From: Nonomuraea wenchangensis
GTDB taxonomy: Bacteria; Actinomycetota; Actinomycetes; Streptosporangiales; Streptosporangiaceae
Direction: 5' to 3'
DNA length: 64,000 nucleotides
NCBI RefSeq assembly: GCF_900111685.1
Contig: NZ_FOHX01000018.1
Span: 124,001-188,000 of the forward strand
The notes below the pieces were generated by a model. That model saw nothing but the letters and a program-made list of their open reading frames with translations. It was not told the origin of the DNA and ran no database searches. Positions 46,236 through 55,465 of the stretch are shown one piece after another. Every line of letters begins with the position of its first letter. Position 1 is the stretch's first letter. The translations under genes and the position numbers were made by a program.

Positions 46236-48520
46236 ATGGTGAGGTCCTTCACGTCGAGCTCCCAGGCTCGGCGGATGTCGCTGACCGCGCGCCAGGCGAT
46301 GCGGGAATCCGTGACGAAGGCGCCCCGCGCCGCCGCCAGCGCGTCGAAGCCGCCCTCCCAAGCTGGTGTTCCCGTGCAGCGTTCCAGGCGGTCGTCGTCC
46401 AGGGAGGCGCTGAACGCCTCGCCCACCGTCTGGCAGAAGTAGACATAGGCCGCGTAGTCCACGTGCAGCCGCGTCACCTCCGGGGGTTCGCCGTCGTCTG
46501 GGCGCAAGAGCGCGTCCATGAGGTCCTGTGGCGATTTCCCGGTGCCGGCGTCGTGCAGGATCTGTCGGAAGGCGGCGTCCCCGGTCGTGCGCACATCGGC
46601 CAGGGCGTGCGTGAACGCCAGAGCCTTGCGTGAGATCTCCTCCTGGACGATCGCGGCGGACACGTCGACGAGCCGGACGGGAACGGCGGGCGTCTCCTCT
46701 TGTGTCATCACCAGGAACCGGTCGGCTTCGAGGGCATCCTCATTCCACGACGCGAGGCCTTCGGGGCGGGCGGCCAGGGCCGTGCCGATCTGTACGACCC
46801 GCCTGGCGGCCCTGATCAGGTCCCTGGCGATTCCGCCCGACAACACATGGCACAACCCGACGTACGGTTCGCTCAGCCCGATGACCCGGCGGTAGAGGAG
46901 CCTGCGGCTCTCCGGGTAGGTGAGCCTGCCGACCCGGACGATCTCGTCGAAGGAGCTGTCGAACGCGTCCCTCAACGGGATGCCGCGCCGCTCGAAGGAC
47001 ACCAGCGCGTCGTCGGAGACCGACACCAGGAAGTAGACGTGTGGGATGCCCAGCACGCCTTTGAGCTCGTTGAGGAACCGTTCGGCCTGTTCGGCGGAGC
47101 CGATCTTGTCCAGCTCGTCCACACCGACGAAGACGCGGCCGCCGTGCGCGTGCACCAGGGCGGACACCCGGCGGGCGAATCCGCGGAACTCCTCCACCAC
47201 TTCCGGGTGGCTGAGCGGCTGCTCCGCGCGGGTCACGCCGCCTGAGAGCTGTCCCTCGGCCCCCAGCGGCAGCCGCAGCGTTCCCGACCAGCCGGTGCTG
47301 TGTGACTGCAAGTGCCGGACCCTGACCAGGTTCCGCCGGGCGTCCTGCAGGAGCTTTCCGGCTTGTCGGGCGAAGGTCCGGGAGGCGGCTCCTGCCCGCC
47401 GGACGACTCGGCTCACGCCGTAGGCGAATCGAACGGCGCAGATCATCGCGACGAGTACGGCGACGCCGATCGTCCACGGGTTCAGCGCGACGAGCATCAG
47501 CGCCGCGACCGCGAGAGCGATGATGATGACACGCGGGGCCGCGGCAGAGGCGACGGCCGCCATCGAGGCGGGCACGACCAGCCATCGCCGCCACGACCGC
47601 CTGCGCGCGATCGGGGCGAAAACGGAGATGACATGCCGGCAGAACACGGCGAACAGATGCAGGACAAAGTCGCGGGCGGCGTAGTCGACCGGCGCCGCCA
47701 CGAGACAGCGCACATCCGCCGGCGGCGATTCCATCAGCCGGACGTCCCGGGCTCCGAGCTGCTCCGGTTTGCGGGGAGGCCGCCCGCAGTAGTGACCGAC
47801 GATGGTCGACTTGCCCGATCCGCGCGGTCCCGCGATGCCCAGGCTGATGCCCGTCATGTTGGTGATCAGGCTTTCGACTGCGACGGCGGCGCGGGTGGGG
47901 ACCTCGTAGAGGCTGTCATGGATCTCGCTCAGCCCCGGACTGCTGGTCACACCGAACGCCCGGTCGAACCGGTACGCGCGAAGGAGGTTGATCCTCGTTC
48001 GCACCTGCCCCAGGAGCTCGTACCGGGCCAGCCGCTTCATGAGCGCGTCGCGCTCGCTGCCGGCCCCCGGGGCCAGATCGCCCTGAAAGACGCGTCGCCC
48101 GAGTCGGCGGCGTCGCAGCAGCAGAACCCCTGACGCCGCGCCGCCCGCTACCAAGGTCGTGCCGCCGGCCCAGAACAAGATCCAGCCCCATGACCACCAC
48201 CAGACCGTGGCAAGGCCGCCGGCGATGAGCGCCGCTCCCGCGAACAGGAGCGTCCGGCCGGCCCGTCGCACTATCGCATCGAGGTCACCGTCGTACACCG
48301 TTGACGTTCTCGAGGCCATGTAGGCCGCGAATTCCTCCGGCGCGAGAGCAAGGACCTGCCCGGCGTCGGAGACCAGCATGTGACGCATCTGGTTGGCGGA
48401 CACGCCGACCTCGTCCAGCGCACTGCGGATCTCGTCTTTCCCCAGCACCTCCGTCAGCGCGTGCATGTACATGTCGAACAGCACGATGTCGTCTGCGAGC
48501 GGGTTGTGATCGGCTCGCAT
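46232..48520 (-). CDS. KAP-like P-loop ATPase with membrane spans between Walker A and Walker B
   Basis: 762-residue membrane ATPase. A helical N-terminal region (FDMYMHALTEVLGKDE, SANQMRHMLV) is followed by two spans at about 90-137 (LLFAGAALIAGGLATVWWWS...). Walker A is GPRGSGKST at 231-239; two more spans occupy about 312-368 (VIIIALAVAALMLVAL, IGVAVLVAMICAVRFA); Walker B is GRVFVGVDELDKI at 461-473. Membrane helices inserted between the two Walker motifs are the hallmark of the KAP family, linked in bacteria to phage defence and mobile islands. The C-terminal 250 residues are helical. ATG 48520 is the most likely start, though the frame is open further upstream without usable start codons. 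It lies between an internally deleted YciI gene and a truncated ROK gene. Confidence 0.72.
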   Translation of the reverse strand: MRADHNPLADDIVLFDMYMHALTEVLGKDEIRSALDEVGVSANQMRHMLVSDAGQVLALAPEEFAAYMASRTSTVYDGDLDAIVRRAGRTLLFAGAALIAGGLATVWWWSWGWILFWAGGTTLVAGGAASGVLLLRRRRLGRRVFQGDLAPGAGSERDALMKRLARYELLGQVRTRINLLRAYRFDRAFGVTSSPGLSEIHDSLYEVPTRAAVAVESLITNMTGISLGIAGPRGSGKSTIVGHYCGRPPRKPEQLGARDVRLMESPPADVRCLVAAPVDYAARDFVLHLFAVFCRHVISVFAPIARRRSWRRWLVVPASMAAVASAAAPRVIIIALAVAALMLVALNPWTIGVAVLVAMICAVRFAYGVSRVVRRAGAASRTFARQAGKLLQDARRNLVRVRHLQSHSTGWSGTLRLPLGAEGQLSGGVTRAEQPLSHPEVVEEFRGFARRVSALVHAHGGRVFVGVDELDKIGSAEQAERFLNELKGVLGIPHVYFLVSVSDDALVSFERRGIPLRDAFDSSFDEIVRVGRLTYPESRRLLYRRVIGLSEPYVGLCHVLSGGIARDLIRAARRVVQIGTALAARPEGLASWNEDALEADRFLVMTQEETPAVPVRLVDVSAAIVQEEISRKALAFTHALADVRTTGDAAFRQILHDAGTGKSPQDLMDALLRPDDGEPPEVTRLHVDYAAYVYFCQTVGEAFSASLDDDRLERCTGTPAWEGGFDALAAARGAFVTDSRIAWRAVSDIRRAWELDVKDLTI

Positions 48521-48820
48521 GAGCGTCAGAAGGTCATTCCACAGCCGGCGCCCACAGCGAGCGCGGGCAGGAAAGGCGCCGTCACAACATGGTTCGCCAT
48601 GCCTCCATGATGGTCTCAGCAGATGCGAGCGCCTAGCCCTCTCGAAGCAGAACTCCTCTTGACCGGGCATGCGGCCGGCCTCACCTTCAAGGCAGGGGCG
48701 TGCACCCGGACATGGCGTCTGGCCGGAGCTTCCTGCACGTTCGAACCAGCGGGGTAGGCGCGACCGAGCCGGTTCCGGTTCACCACACTGTGACTTGGGG
48801 GTGGTCAAAGAGCTGAATCG
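48521..48820. other. Non-coding gap upstream of the KAP-like ATPase
   Basis: 300 bp between the ATPase start and the ROK remnant. It should hold the promoter of the ATPase gene on the minus strand. I see no convincing gene or palindrome. An island boundary may lie here, because the ROK gene begins mid-domain at its right edge. Confidence 0.35.
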
Positions 48821-49492
48821 GTGCATCTGGCGGCCACGGCGGGCACCTCGGGCGTCGTGGACCGGTCCGGCCGGGTGTCGGTCTCGACCCTCATCCCCGG
48901 CTGGACGGGGCTCGACCTCGGCGGCCAGGTGGGGCGATGGTTCGGCTGCCTCGGGTTCGCGGCCAACGACGCCAACCTCGCGGCCGTCGCCGAGCACTGG
49001 CGGGGCAGCGCACGCCACGTCGAGGACCTGGTCTACGTGCTTTCCGGATACCGGGCGGGACACGGCCTGCTGCTCGACGGCCGCCTGCGCACCGGCCGCA
49101 CCGGCAGCGCCGGCGAGCTGGGCGGACTGCCGCTCACCGGCTGGGAGGACGCGTCGGTCATGCTCTCCGAGACGGGACGGGACGCGGAGGAGATCTTCCA
49201 GGCGGCACGGGCGGGCGACGAGCAGGCACTCACGGTGGTGGACCGGCTCGCCTGCGGGCTCGCGCGCGGCGCGTCGGCGCTCGTGCTCGTCGTGGACCCC
49301 GAGCTGGTCGTCGTGGGCGGCGGATTCTCACGCGGGGGCGAGTTGCTGCTCGACCGGATGCGGGCCCACCTGGCCGAGATGTGCCTCAACCCTCCCGAGG
49401 TCGCACTGTCCACGTTCGGGGAGGAGAGCATCGCGCTCAGCGCGGTACGCATGGCACTCGACCACGTCGAGCAGGAGCGTCTCGACCTGTGA
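48821..49492 (+). pseudogene. 5'-truncated ROK family regulator/sugar kinase
   Basis: 223 codons matching the later half of a ROK protein: LAATAGTSGVVDRSGRVSVS, then NDANLAAVAEHWRG, the sugar/zinc region RAGHGLLLDGRLRTGRTGSA and GELGGL, and near the end VLVVDPELVVVGGGFSRGGE. The N-terminal winged helix and the DxGxT phosphate-binding strand are absent (full-length ROK regulators are near 400 residues), and a TGA occurs in frame just upstream. Either a dead remnant or a shortened kinase-like protein; the lost phosphate loop argues for the former. Confidence 0.6.
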
Positions 49493-49715
49493 CAGGGGCG
49501 GCGCCGGAGCCCTGTACGGCCTTGCTCGGCGCGCCGCACGGTCGAGCGGCGCGGGTGCGACGGTTGCGTCCGAAGCGTGCCGGCAGCTGCTGCTTCATCA
49601 CTGCCTGGCTGTGGTCCCTGTACACCACACGCGCCTGCCTGAACGGGAACCATGTCCACCGCCACGCTCGCACGACCCACCGCGGTGAGGAGATCCTCGC
49701 GCGTCGCGCGCTACG

Positions 49716-52292
49716 GTGAGCGATGTGGAGGATGCCGAGAGTGATGATCGGTCCGCTTCGCCGGTAGGCGGTCCTGACGATCCCGGTTTCGCGGCGGGAG
49801 CCCGGCTGAGGCGTTTACGCGTTCGCCACGGGTTGTCGTTGCGTGAGCTGTCCCGGCTGACCCATTACAGCAAGGGCTATCTCAGCAAGATCGAGACTTC
49901 GGAGAAGCCCCTGACGGTCGACGTGGCGCGCAGGTGCGACGAAGTGCTGGAGACCGGCGGCGTGCTGACCGCGCTGGCGCGCGACGAACCCGAGGGCCGT
50001 GCACGAAAGACCACCCTTGCGACGGATCAGCCGTCTGCCGTCGGCCCCCCGCTACGCCAGGCGGTGACGCACACTCTTCCACGGCACGCCGCGGCCTTCA
50101 CCGGACGTGAGGACGAGCTACGACGATTGCTGAGCGCGGCAGAGGACGCTGCCGCCTCCGTCGCCATCTGGACCATCGACGGCATGCCGGGGGTGGGTAA
50201 GAGCGCCCTGGCGGTCCGCGCCGCGCACCTGCTTGCTCCTGCCTTCCCCGACGGGCGACTGTTCGTCGAGCTCCACGGCCACAGCCCGGGGTTGCGCCCC
50301 GCCGATCCCACCGACGTCCTGGCCGGCCTGCTGGCCTCCACGGGAATGGCTCCGGGTGACATCCCATCCGGGCTCGGCGCGCGAGCCGCGCGGTGGCGCG
50401 ACCGGCTGGCCGGCCGGAAGGTCCTGCTCGTCCTGGACGACGCCGCCGATCGTGACCAGGTGGAGCCGCTGCTTCCGGGCGCTGCCGGATGCATGGTGAT
50501 GATCACCAGCCGGCGACGGCTGGTGGCCCTCGACGGAGCCGTCCCCGTGTCGCTGGAGATCCTGCCGCCCGCTTCGGCGGTGGAACTGTTCGCCAGGCTG
50601 GCTCATCGCGGCCCGCTCACCGATGCCGAGAGCAGCGCGGTGGCCGACCTGGTCGCCCGATGCGGTCATCTGCCTCTGGCCATCGCGCTGCTGGCCGGGC
50701 GCCTGGCCCACCATCCTGCATGGTCCGTCGCCGACTTCGCGGCCGGTTGCACGGCCGAGCTCGGCGAGCTGGCCGTCGGTGACCGCGGGGTGGCCGCCGC
50801 CTTCGAGATGTCCTACAGCGCCCTGCCGCCCGAGCGGCAGCGCCTGTTCCGATGCCTCGGCCTGCATCCCGGCGCCGACATCGACGCCTACGCCGCAGCG
50901 GCGCTGACCGGCCGCTCTGTCCAGCGTGTCCGCGCCGACCTCGAGGCCATGTACACCGATCATCTGCTCGACGAGCCCGTGTACGGCCGCTACCGTCCCC
51001 ACGACCTGCTCCGCGAGTACGCACGGACGCTCACCGCCCGCGACGACCCGGCCGAGGACCGCGCCCGGTCCGTGGCCCGGCTGCTCGACTACTACGAGCA
51101 CACGGCCCGGATCGCGGGCGGCCTGCTCATCCGCTTCGCCCGCAACGCCTCCCCGGACGTGGTCGCCGCCCCTGCCGCCGCGCCTGCCCTGCCCGATCGG
51201 GCCGCCGCCCTGACCTGGATGCGGGCCGAGCAGGCCAACCTCCTGGCCTGCCTTGCTCACGCCACCGCCCTTGGCCGTCATCGGCGCGTGGTCAGCCTGA
51301 CCTCTGCTCTGGCGCCCTGGCTGCTGCTGGACGGCCCATGGGAGCAGGCCGCCGTTCTGCACCGCGCAGCCTGCGCCGTGGCCGGGGACTGCGGAGACCC
51401 CGCCGCACAGGCCACCGCTCTGCAGGACCTTGCCCGTGTCTGCTACATGCTCGGCGAGTACGGCGAGGCGAGAGCGGTGGAGGAGCATGCCCTGGCACTG
51501 GTGCGGCGGCTCGGCGACCGTTTCGGTGAGGCCACCGCGCTGCAGATCCTCGCCCGCCTCGACATCCTGGACGGCGACCCTGCCTCGGCGGCTGACGCGC
51601 TGGAACGGCAGCTGGACATCGTCGGCGAGCTCGGCCACCGGCCCGGCGAGGCGAGTGCTCTGCAGGACCTCGCGCGGGTACGCGCCATGACCGGCGAATA
51701 CGCGGAAGCCGAACGCCTCCAGGCGCGTGCGCTGGCGTCCTACCGGGACTTGGGCGACTCCCTGGGAGAGGCGACGGCGCTGTTCGAGCTGGGCCGGCTC
51801 CGGCGGATGACGGCGCAGCACGCGGCGGCCACGCAGCTGCTGGAACACGTGTTGCATCTCTACCGCAACCTCGGTGATCCGCTGGGCCAGGCCAACTGCC
51901 TCCAGGAACTGGGCAGGCTCCATCATCGGTCCGGAGATCATCATCGGGCCGCCGAACTCCTGGAGCGGGCCCTGGGCTGGTATCGCGACGCCGGCGACGT
52001 TCACGGTGAGGCCGAAGCGCTGAACAGCCGAGCGGCGCTGCTCGCCGACACCGTCGGTCCCTCGCAGGCCCTGCCTGGACACCGAGAGGCGTTGACGCTC
52101 GCCCGCCGGGCGCGCATCCGGATGGAGGAGGCCCGCGCCCTGGAGGGCATCGCCCGCTGCCTGGCGGTGCGGGGCGAGCGGGCCGGGGCGCTCACCGTCC
52201 TGGCCGAAGCAGTGTCGCTGTACCGACGCATCGGCACACCCGAAGCGGGCCGCGCCGCGGACCTCTTGAAAGAGTTGACGGCTTCGCGGTGA
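49716..52292 (+). CDS. STAND regulator: XRE helix-turn-helix, NB-ARC ATPase and TPR repeats
   Basis: 858-residue signal-transduction ATPase. Residues 27-85 are an XRE-type HTH (RLRRLRVRHGLSLRELSRLT, HYSKGYLSKIET). The NB-ARC-type NTPase has P-loop GMPGVGKS at 156-163, Walker B VLLVLDDAADRDQVE, sensor ITSRRRLVAL and CGHLPLAIALLAGRLA. From about 530 to 820 there are tetratricopeptide repeats of alternating type (GEATALQILARLDILDGDPA, ALQDLARVRAMTGEYAEAER...). This layout equals the AfsR/SARP-like and GutR-like regulators that switch on neighbouring genes after nucleotide-dependent oligomerisation. GTG 49716 is the start. The target genes are unknown; the closest downstream is the DGPF/ECF pair. 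Confidence 0.87.
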   Translation: MSDVEDAESDDRSASPVGGPDDPGFAAGARLRRLRVRHGLSLRELSRLTHYSKGYLSKIETSEKPLTVDVARRCDEVLETGGVLTALARDEPEGRARKTTLATDQPSAVGPPLRQAVTHTLPRHAAAFTGREDELRRLLSAAEDAAASVAIWTIDGMPGVGKSALAVRAAHLLAPAFPDGRLFVELHGHSPGLRPADPTDVLAGLLASTGMAPGDIPSGLGARAARWRDRLAGRKVLLVLDDAADRDQVEPLLPGAAGCMVMITSRRRLVALDGAVPVSLEILPPASAVELFARLAHRGPLTDAESSAVADLVARCGHLPLAIALLAGRLAHHPAWSVADFAAGCTAELGELAVGDRGVAAAFEMSYSALPPERQRLFRCLGLHPGADIDAYAAAALTGRSVQRVRADLEAMYTDHLLDEPVYGRYRPHDLLREYARTLTARDDPAEDRARSVARLLDYYEHTARIAGGLLIRFARNASPDVVAAPAAAPALPDRAAALTWMRAEQANLLACLAHATALGRHRRVVSLTSALAPWLLLDGPWEQAAVLHRAACAVAGDCGDPAAQATALQDLARVCYMLGEYGEARAVEEHALALVRRLGDRFGEATALQILARLDILDGDPASAADALERQLDIVGELGHRPGEASALQDLARVRAMTGEYAEAERLQARALASYRDLGDSLGEATALFELGRLRRMTAQHAAATQLLEHVLHLYRNLGDPLGQANCLQELGRLHHRSGDHHRAAELLERALGWYRDAGDVHGEAEALNSRAALLADTVGPSQALPGHREALTLARRARIRMEEARALEGIARCLAVRGERAGALTVLAEAVSLYRRIGTPEAGRAADLLKELTASR

Positions 52293-52442
52293 CGCACCCA
52301 TCCCCGAATCCGGGCGAACCTCAGCTGCGGCAGCCGCCTGACGGACGGAACATTTCTGCGAGGCTGTGTTGATCCGTGGCCGGCCCGTTCGACGTTAGGG
52401 TGCGAGGGCCGAGAGGCGGCCCCTGCGGACGAGGAGAACGCG

Positions 52443-52814
52443 ATGCCGAAGTACCTGCTGATCATGCGGGGCACCGACGAGTCGAACGCGGCCATGATGG
52501 CCGACATCGACGAGATGATGGCCACGACTGGCCAGTTCATCCAGGAGATGGTCAAGGCCGGCGTTCTCCTCGCGGCGGAAGGGCTGGACGATCCGCGCCA
52601 GGGCGTCGTGGTCGACTTCAGCGGCGAGACCCCGGTGGTCACGGACGGCCCGTACGGCGAGACCAAGGAGCTGTTCGGCGGCTTCTTCCTGCTCGACGTC
52701 GCCTCCAAGCAGGAGGCGGTCGAGTGGGCGAAGCGGGTCCCGGCGGCACCCGGGGCCAAGGTCGAGGTCCGGCGGGTGCCCGGGAGCGACGAGGTCCCGC
52801 AGGTCGGCGAGTGA
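52443..52814 (+). CDS. YCII-related / DGPF domain protein, partner of the ECF sigma factor
   Basis: 123-residue protein: MPKYLLIMRGTDESNAAMMA, a helix, then the diagnostic TDGPYGETKELFGGFFLLDV and a helix KQEAVEWAKRVPAAPGAK. DGPF proteins of this type are encoded next to ECF42-group sigma factors and are thought to act with them, role uncertain. AGGAGAACGCG precedes the ATG. The sigma factor starts 43 bp downstream. Confidence 0.9.
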   Translation: MPKYLLIMRGTDESNAAMMADIDEMMATTGQFIQEMVKAGVLLAAEGLDDPRQGVVVDFSGETPVVTDGPYGETKELFGGFFLLDVASKQEAVEWAKRVPAAPGAKVEVRRVPGSDEVPQVGE

Positions 52815-52857
52815 CCGTCAAGAACCGGGCCGGGCGCGAGAGCGACGGCCGGATCTG

Positions 52858-54087
52858 ATGGGCACGGCCGATGTCGAGGCCGTCTGGCGGATCGAGTCGG
52901 CGCGGATCGTCGCCGCGCTGACCCGGTTCACCGGCGACTTCGGGCTGGCCGAGGACGCGGCCCAGGAGGCGGTGGCCGAGGCGCTGGTGTCGTGGCCGCT
53001 CGCCCCTCCGGCGAACCCGGCCGGCTGGCTGATGGCCGCGGCCCGGCGGCGGGCGATCGACGCGGTCCGCCGCCGGACCGCCCTCCAGGACCGGTACGCC
53101 CTGCTGGCGGCCGGCTTGGCGGCCGACGCGGTGGATGGCGAGGAGATCGATCCCGACAGGATCGATGACGACGTGCTGGCGCTGATGTTCGTCAGCTGCC
53201 ACCCGGTGCTCTCCCCGGAGGCCCGGGTGGCGCTGACCCTGCGCGTGGTCGCCGGCCTGTCCAGCGAGGAGATCGCCCGCGCGTTCCTCGTACCGGTGCC
53301 GACCGTTCAGGCCCGCATCACCCGGGGCAAGAAGACGATCGCGGCGGCTGGGGTGCCGTTCGAGCTGCCGCCGGCCGCCGAGCGCCGGGAGCGGTTGGGC
53401 GGCGTGCTCAGCGTCCTCTACGTGATCTTCACCGAGGGGTCGACGGCCACGTCGGGCGACCGGCTGCTGCGCCCCGACCTCGCGTACGAGGCGATCCGGC
53501 TGGCCCGTACGCTGGCCGCGCTGCAGCCGGACGAGCCGGAGGTGCACGGCCTGCTGGCGTTGTGCGAGCTGACGGCCGCGCGATTCCCGGCCAGGACCGG
53601 CCCGGACGGTTCGCCGGTCCTGCTGGACGAGCAGGACCGGCGGCGGTGGGACTTCTCGGCGATCCGCCGTGGGCTGGCCGCGCTGGCCAAGGCGTCGGCT
53701 CGCGGCCTCGGCCCCTACGGGCTGCAGGCCGCGATCGCCGCCACCCACGCGGCGGCGCCCTCGGTCGAGGCGACCGACTGGGACCGGATCGTGGTCCTGT
53801 ACGAGGCACTCGGCCGGGTCGCGCCCTCGCCGGTGGTCGAGCTCAACCGGGCCGTCGCCGTCGCCATGGCCTCGGGTCCGGCGCAGGCCCTGGCCATCGT
53901 GGACGAACTGATCGCCTCGGACCTGCTCCCCGGTTCGCATCTGGTACCGACCGTACGCGGTGAGCTGCTGGCCCGCCTCGGACGGCGACCGGAAGCGCGC
54001 GCCGAGTTGGAGCTGGCGGCCCGGCTGTGCGCCAACCAGCGCGAACGCTCGGTGCTGCTGCGCAAGGCGGCCGCGCTGGCGTCGTGA
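52858..54087 (+). CDS. ECF RNA polymerase sigma factor, ECF42-type with C-terminal TPR-like extension
   Basis: 409-residue extracytoplasmic-function sigma factor. Region 2: RIVAALTRFTGDFGLAEDAA and WLMAAARRRAIDAVRR. Region 4: LSPEARVALTLRVVAGLSSE and EIARAFLVPVPTVQARITRG. The long C-terminal part (VLYVIFTEGSTATSGDRLLR, LLALCELTAARFPART and AAIAATHAA) is the SnoaL-free, TPR-like domain of the ECF42 group, paired with DGPF proteins, and no anti-sigma factor gene is adjacent. Its control therefore probably lies in the C-terminal domain and partner protein. Confidence 0.9.
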   Translation: MGTADVEAVWRIESARIVAALTRFTGDFGLAEDAAQEAVAEALVSWPLAPPANPAGWLMAAARRRAIDAVRRRTALQDRYALLAAGLAADAVDGEEIDPDRIDDDVLALMFVSCHPVLSPEARVALTLRVVAGLSSEEIARAFLVPVPTVQARITRGKKTIAAAGVPFELPPAAERRERLGGVLSVLYVIFTEGSTATSGDRLLRPDLAYEAIRLARTLAALQPDEPEVHGLLALCELTAARFPARTGPDGSPVLLDEQDRRRWDFSAIRRGLAALAKASARGLGPYGLQAAIAATHAAAPSVEATDWDRIVVLYEALGRVAPSPVVELNRAVAVAMASGPAQALAIVDELIASDLLPGSHLVPTVRGELLARLGRRPEARAELELAARLCANQRERSVLLRKAAALAS

Positions 54088-54126
54088 TCGGCTGCCCCGT
54101 CGGCGCGGCACTGCGACCCGCAGCCG

Positions 54127-54237
54127 ATGACCGTCAGCCTCGGCAAGGGCATCGAGGGCCGCGCCATCCTCGCCAAGATGCCCTACCTCCTCATGCGCAG
54201 AGCCCCGGATGTCCGACCGTGGTCGGATGCCGCATGA
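54127..54237 (+). CDS. Possible 36-residue peptide upstream of the kinase gene
   Basis: ATG 54127 opens MTVSLGKGIEGRAILAKMPY then LLMRRAPDVRP and a stop at 54235-54237. It looks more coding-like than its surroundings but has no ribosome binding site and no family. Its 3' part overlaps the repeat copy at 54209. Perhaps a fragment of a lost gene. Confidence 0.2.
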   Translation: MTVSLGKGIEGRAILAKMPYLLMRRAPDVRPWSDAA

Positions 54238-54262
54238 TCCGGTGAGGCGATACCTTCCCCTC
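54209..54262. repeat. 54-bp repeat copy 1, containing a perfect palindrome
   Basis: The 54 bp directly before the kinase ATG are repeated at 57153-57206 in the same orientation, with 45 of 54 positions identical by my alignment. This copy contains TCCGACC-GTG-type palindrome arms TCCGACC (54212-54218) and GGTCGGA (54221-54227). It is probably a binding site of the response regulator at 55462 or a promoter element shared by a module. Confidence 0.65.
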
Positions 54263-55465
54263 ATGAAATGGGCCGGATGGCGGCGCGGTGGAAGGGGCGT
54301 CACCGACGTGGCGGTGGCGGTCGCCGTGGCGCTGCTCATCAGATACGCCATCGTCGATCCGCCGGGGCCGTCGTCACCGTGGCCCGCGTGGTCGGCCTGG
54401 CTGGTGGCGGCGGTCCTGAGCTTTCCCATCGCCGTCCGGCGGCGCCGGCCGCGGGCCATGCTCGCTGTCGCGTGCGCCGCGGGCACGGCGGTGACCATGG
54501 TCGGCGCCGTCGCGGCGGGCGCGATCTGGCTGACTTACGTGCCGACCGTGCTCGTGCTGTATTTGGTGGCCACCACCGCCTCGATCGCCTGGTCGGTGGC
54601 GGGCCTGGCGATCTGCCTGGCCGCCGCGGTGACCGCGATCCTGATCTTCTACGCGCAGGTGTTCCCCGGTCTCGCGCCCGCGACGGCACCCAGTGAGCTG
54701 CCGATGGCCTGGCCGATCGAGATCGGTACGATCGGTGTGCTCCTTACCGTCGCGTGGGCCCTCGGAACGGCCGTGGCCTGGAAGCGGGACACGACCGCCC
54801 GGCTCGTCCGCCACCTCGCCGACGCCGCGGTGACCGACGAGCGCAGGCGCATCGCCCGGGAACTGCACGACGTCATCGGCCACAGCATGAGCCTGATCGC
54901 CGTCAAGGCCACCGTCGCCAACCACGTCGCCGACGCCCGCCCGCAGGAGGTACGCGCCGCGCTGGCCGTCATCGAGCAGACCAGCCGCAGCACGCTCGCC
55001 GAGATCCACCGGGTGCTCGACCTGCTGCGCTCCGACGGCGATCCCCTGCAGGACCCCGCGCCCATGCCTGGTATGGCCGACCTGCCCGAGCTGGCCGCCC
55101 ACGCCCGCTCGGCCGGGGTCGAGGTGGAGCTGGCCGTCCGTGAGGAGGCCGCCTTGCCTGCCGCGGTCGCGATGTCGGTGTACCGGATCGTGCAGCAGGC
55201 CCTGACCAATGTCATCACCCACGCGGGGCCGACGCGCTGTTCGGTCACCGTGGACGTCGGCAGGAGGCAGGCAGTGATCGAGGTCGTCGACGACGGCCCC
55301 CGCCACGGCCGGCCGCCGCGCGCGAGCCACGGCGGACACGGCCTGGTCGGCATGCGGGAACGGACCAGGATGTACGGAGGCACGTTCCACGCGGGGCCCC
55401 GGCCGGCAGGAGGCTTTCACGTGTCGGCTCGACTGCCCTACGACCAGGACGGCACCGCGGCATGA
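54263..55465 (+). CDS. Sensor histidine kinase, HisKA_3 type
   Basis: 400-residue kinase with about five to six N-terminal membrane spans (VTDVAVAVAVALLIRYAI, WSAWLVAAVLSFPIAV, MLAVACAAGTAVTMVGAV...) and no large loop. H box: RRIARELHDVIGHSMSLIAV; N box: VYRIVQQALTNVITHAGP; G boxes: VVDDGPRHG, GGHGLVGMRERTRM and GGFHVSARLPY. The ATG 54263 follows the 54-bp repeat directly. Its stop overlaps the response regulator ATG. Likely targets include the membrane protein at 56195-56998, inside the same repeat-bounded module. Confidence 0.92.
   Translation: MKWAGWRRGGRGVTDVAVAVAVALLIRYAIVDPPGPSSPWPAWSAWLVAAVLSFPIAVRRRRPRAMLAVACAAGTAVTMVGAVAAGAIWLTYVPTVLVLYLVATTASIAWSVAGLAICLAAAVTAILIFYAQVFPGLAPATAPSELPMAWPIEIGTIGVLLTVAWALGTAVAWKRDTTARLVRHLADAAVTDERRRIARELHDVIGHSMSLIAVKATVANHVADARPQEVRAALAVIEQTSRSTLAEIHRVLDLLRSDGDPLQDPAPMPGMADLPELAAHARSAGVEVELAVREEAALPAAVAMSVYRIVQQALTNVITHAGPTRCSVTVDVGRRQAVIEVVDDGPRHGRPPRASHGGHGLVGMRERTRMYGGTFHAGPRPAGGFHVSARLPYDQDGTAA

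Noticed and set aside
48521..49063. Upstream extension of the KAP-like ATPase reading to 49063
   Set aside because: The extra segment is antisense to the ROK remnant, has low-complexity shadow composition and no usable start close to a ribosome binding site; ATG 48520 is preferred.
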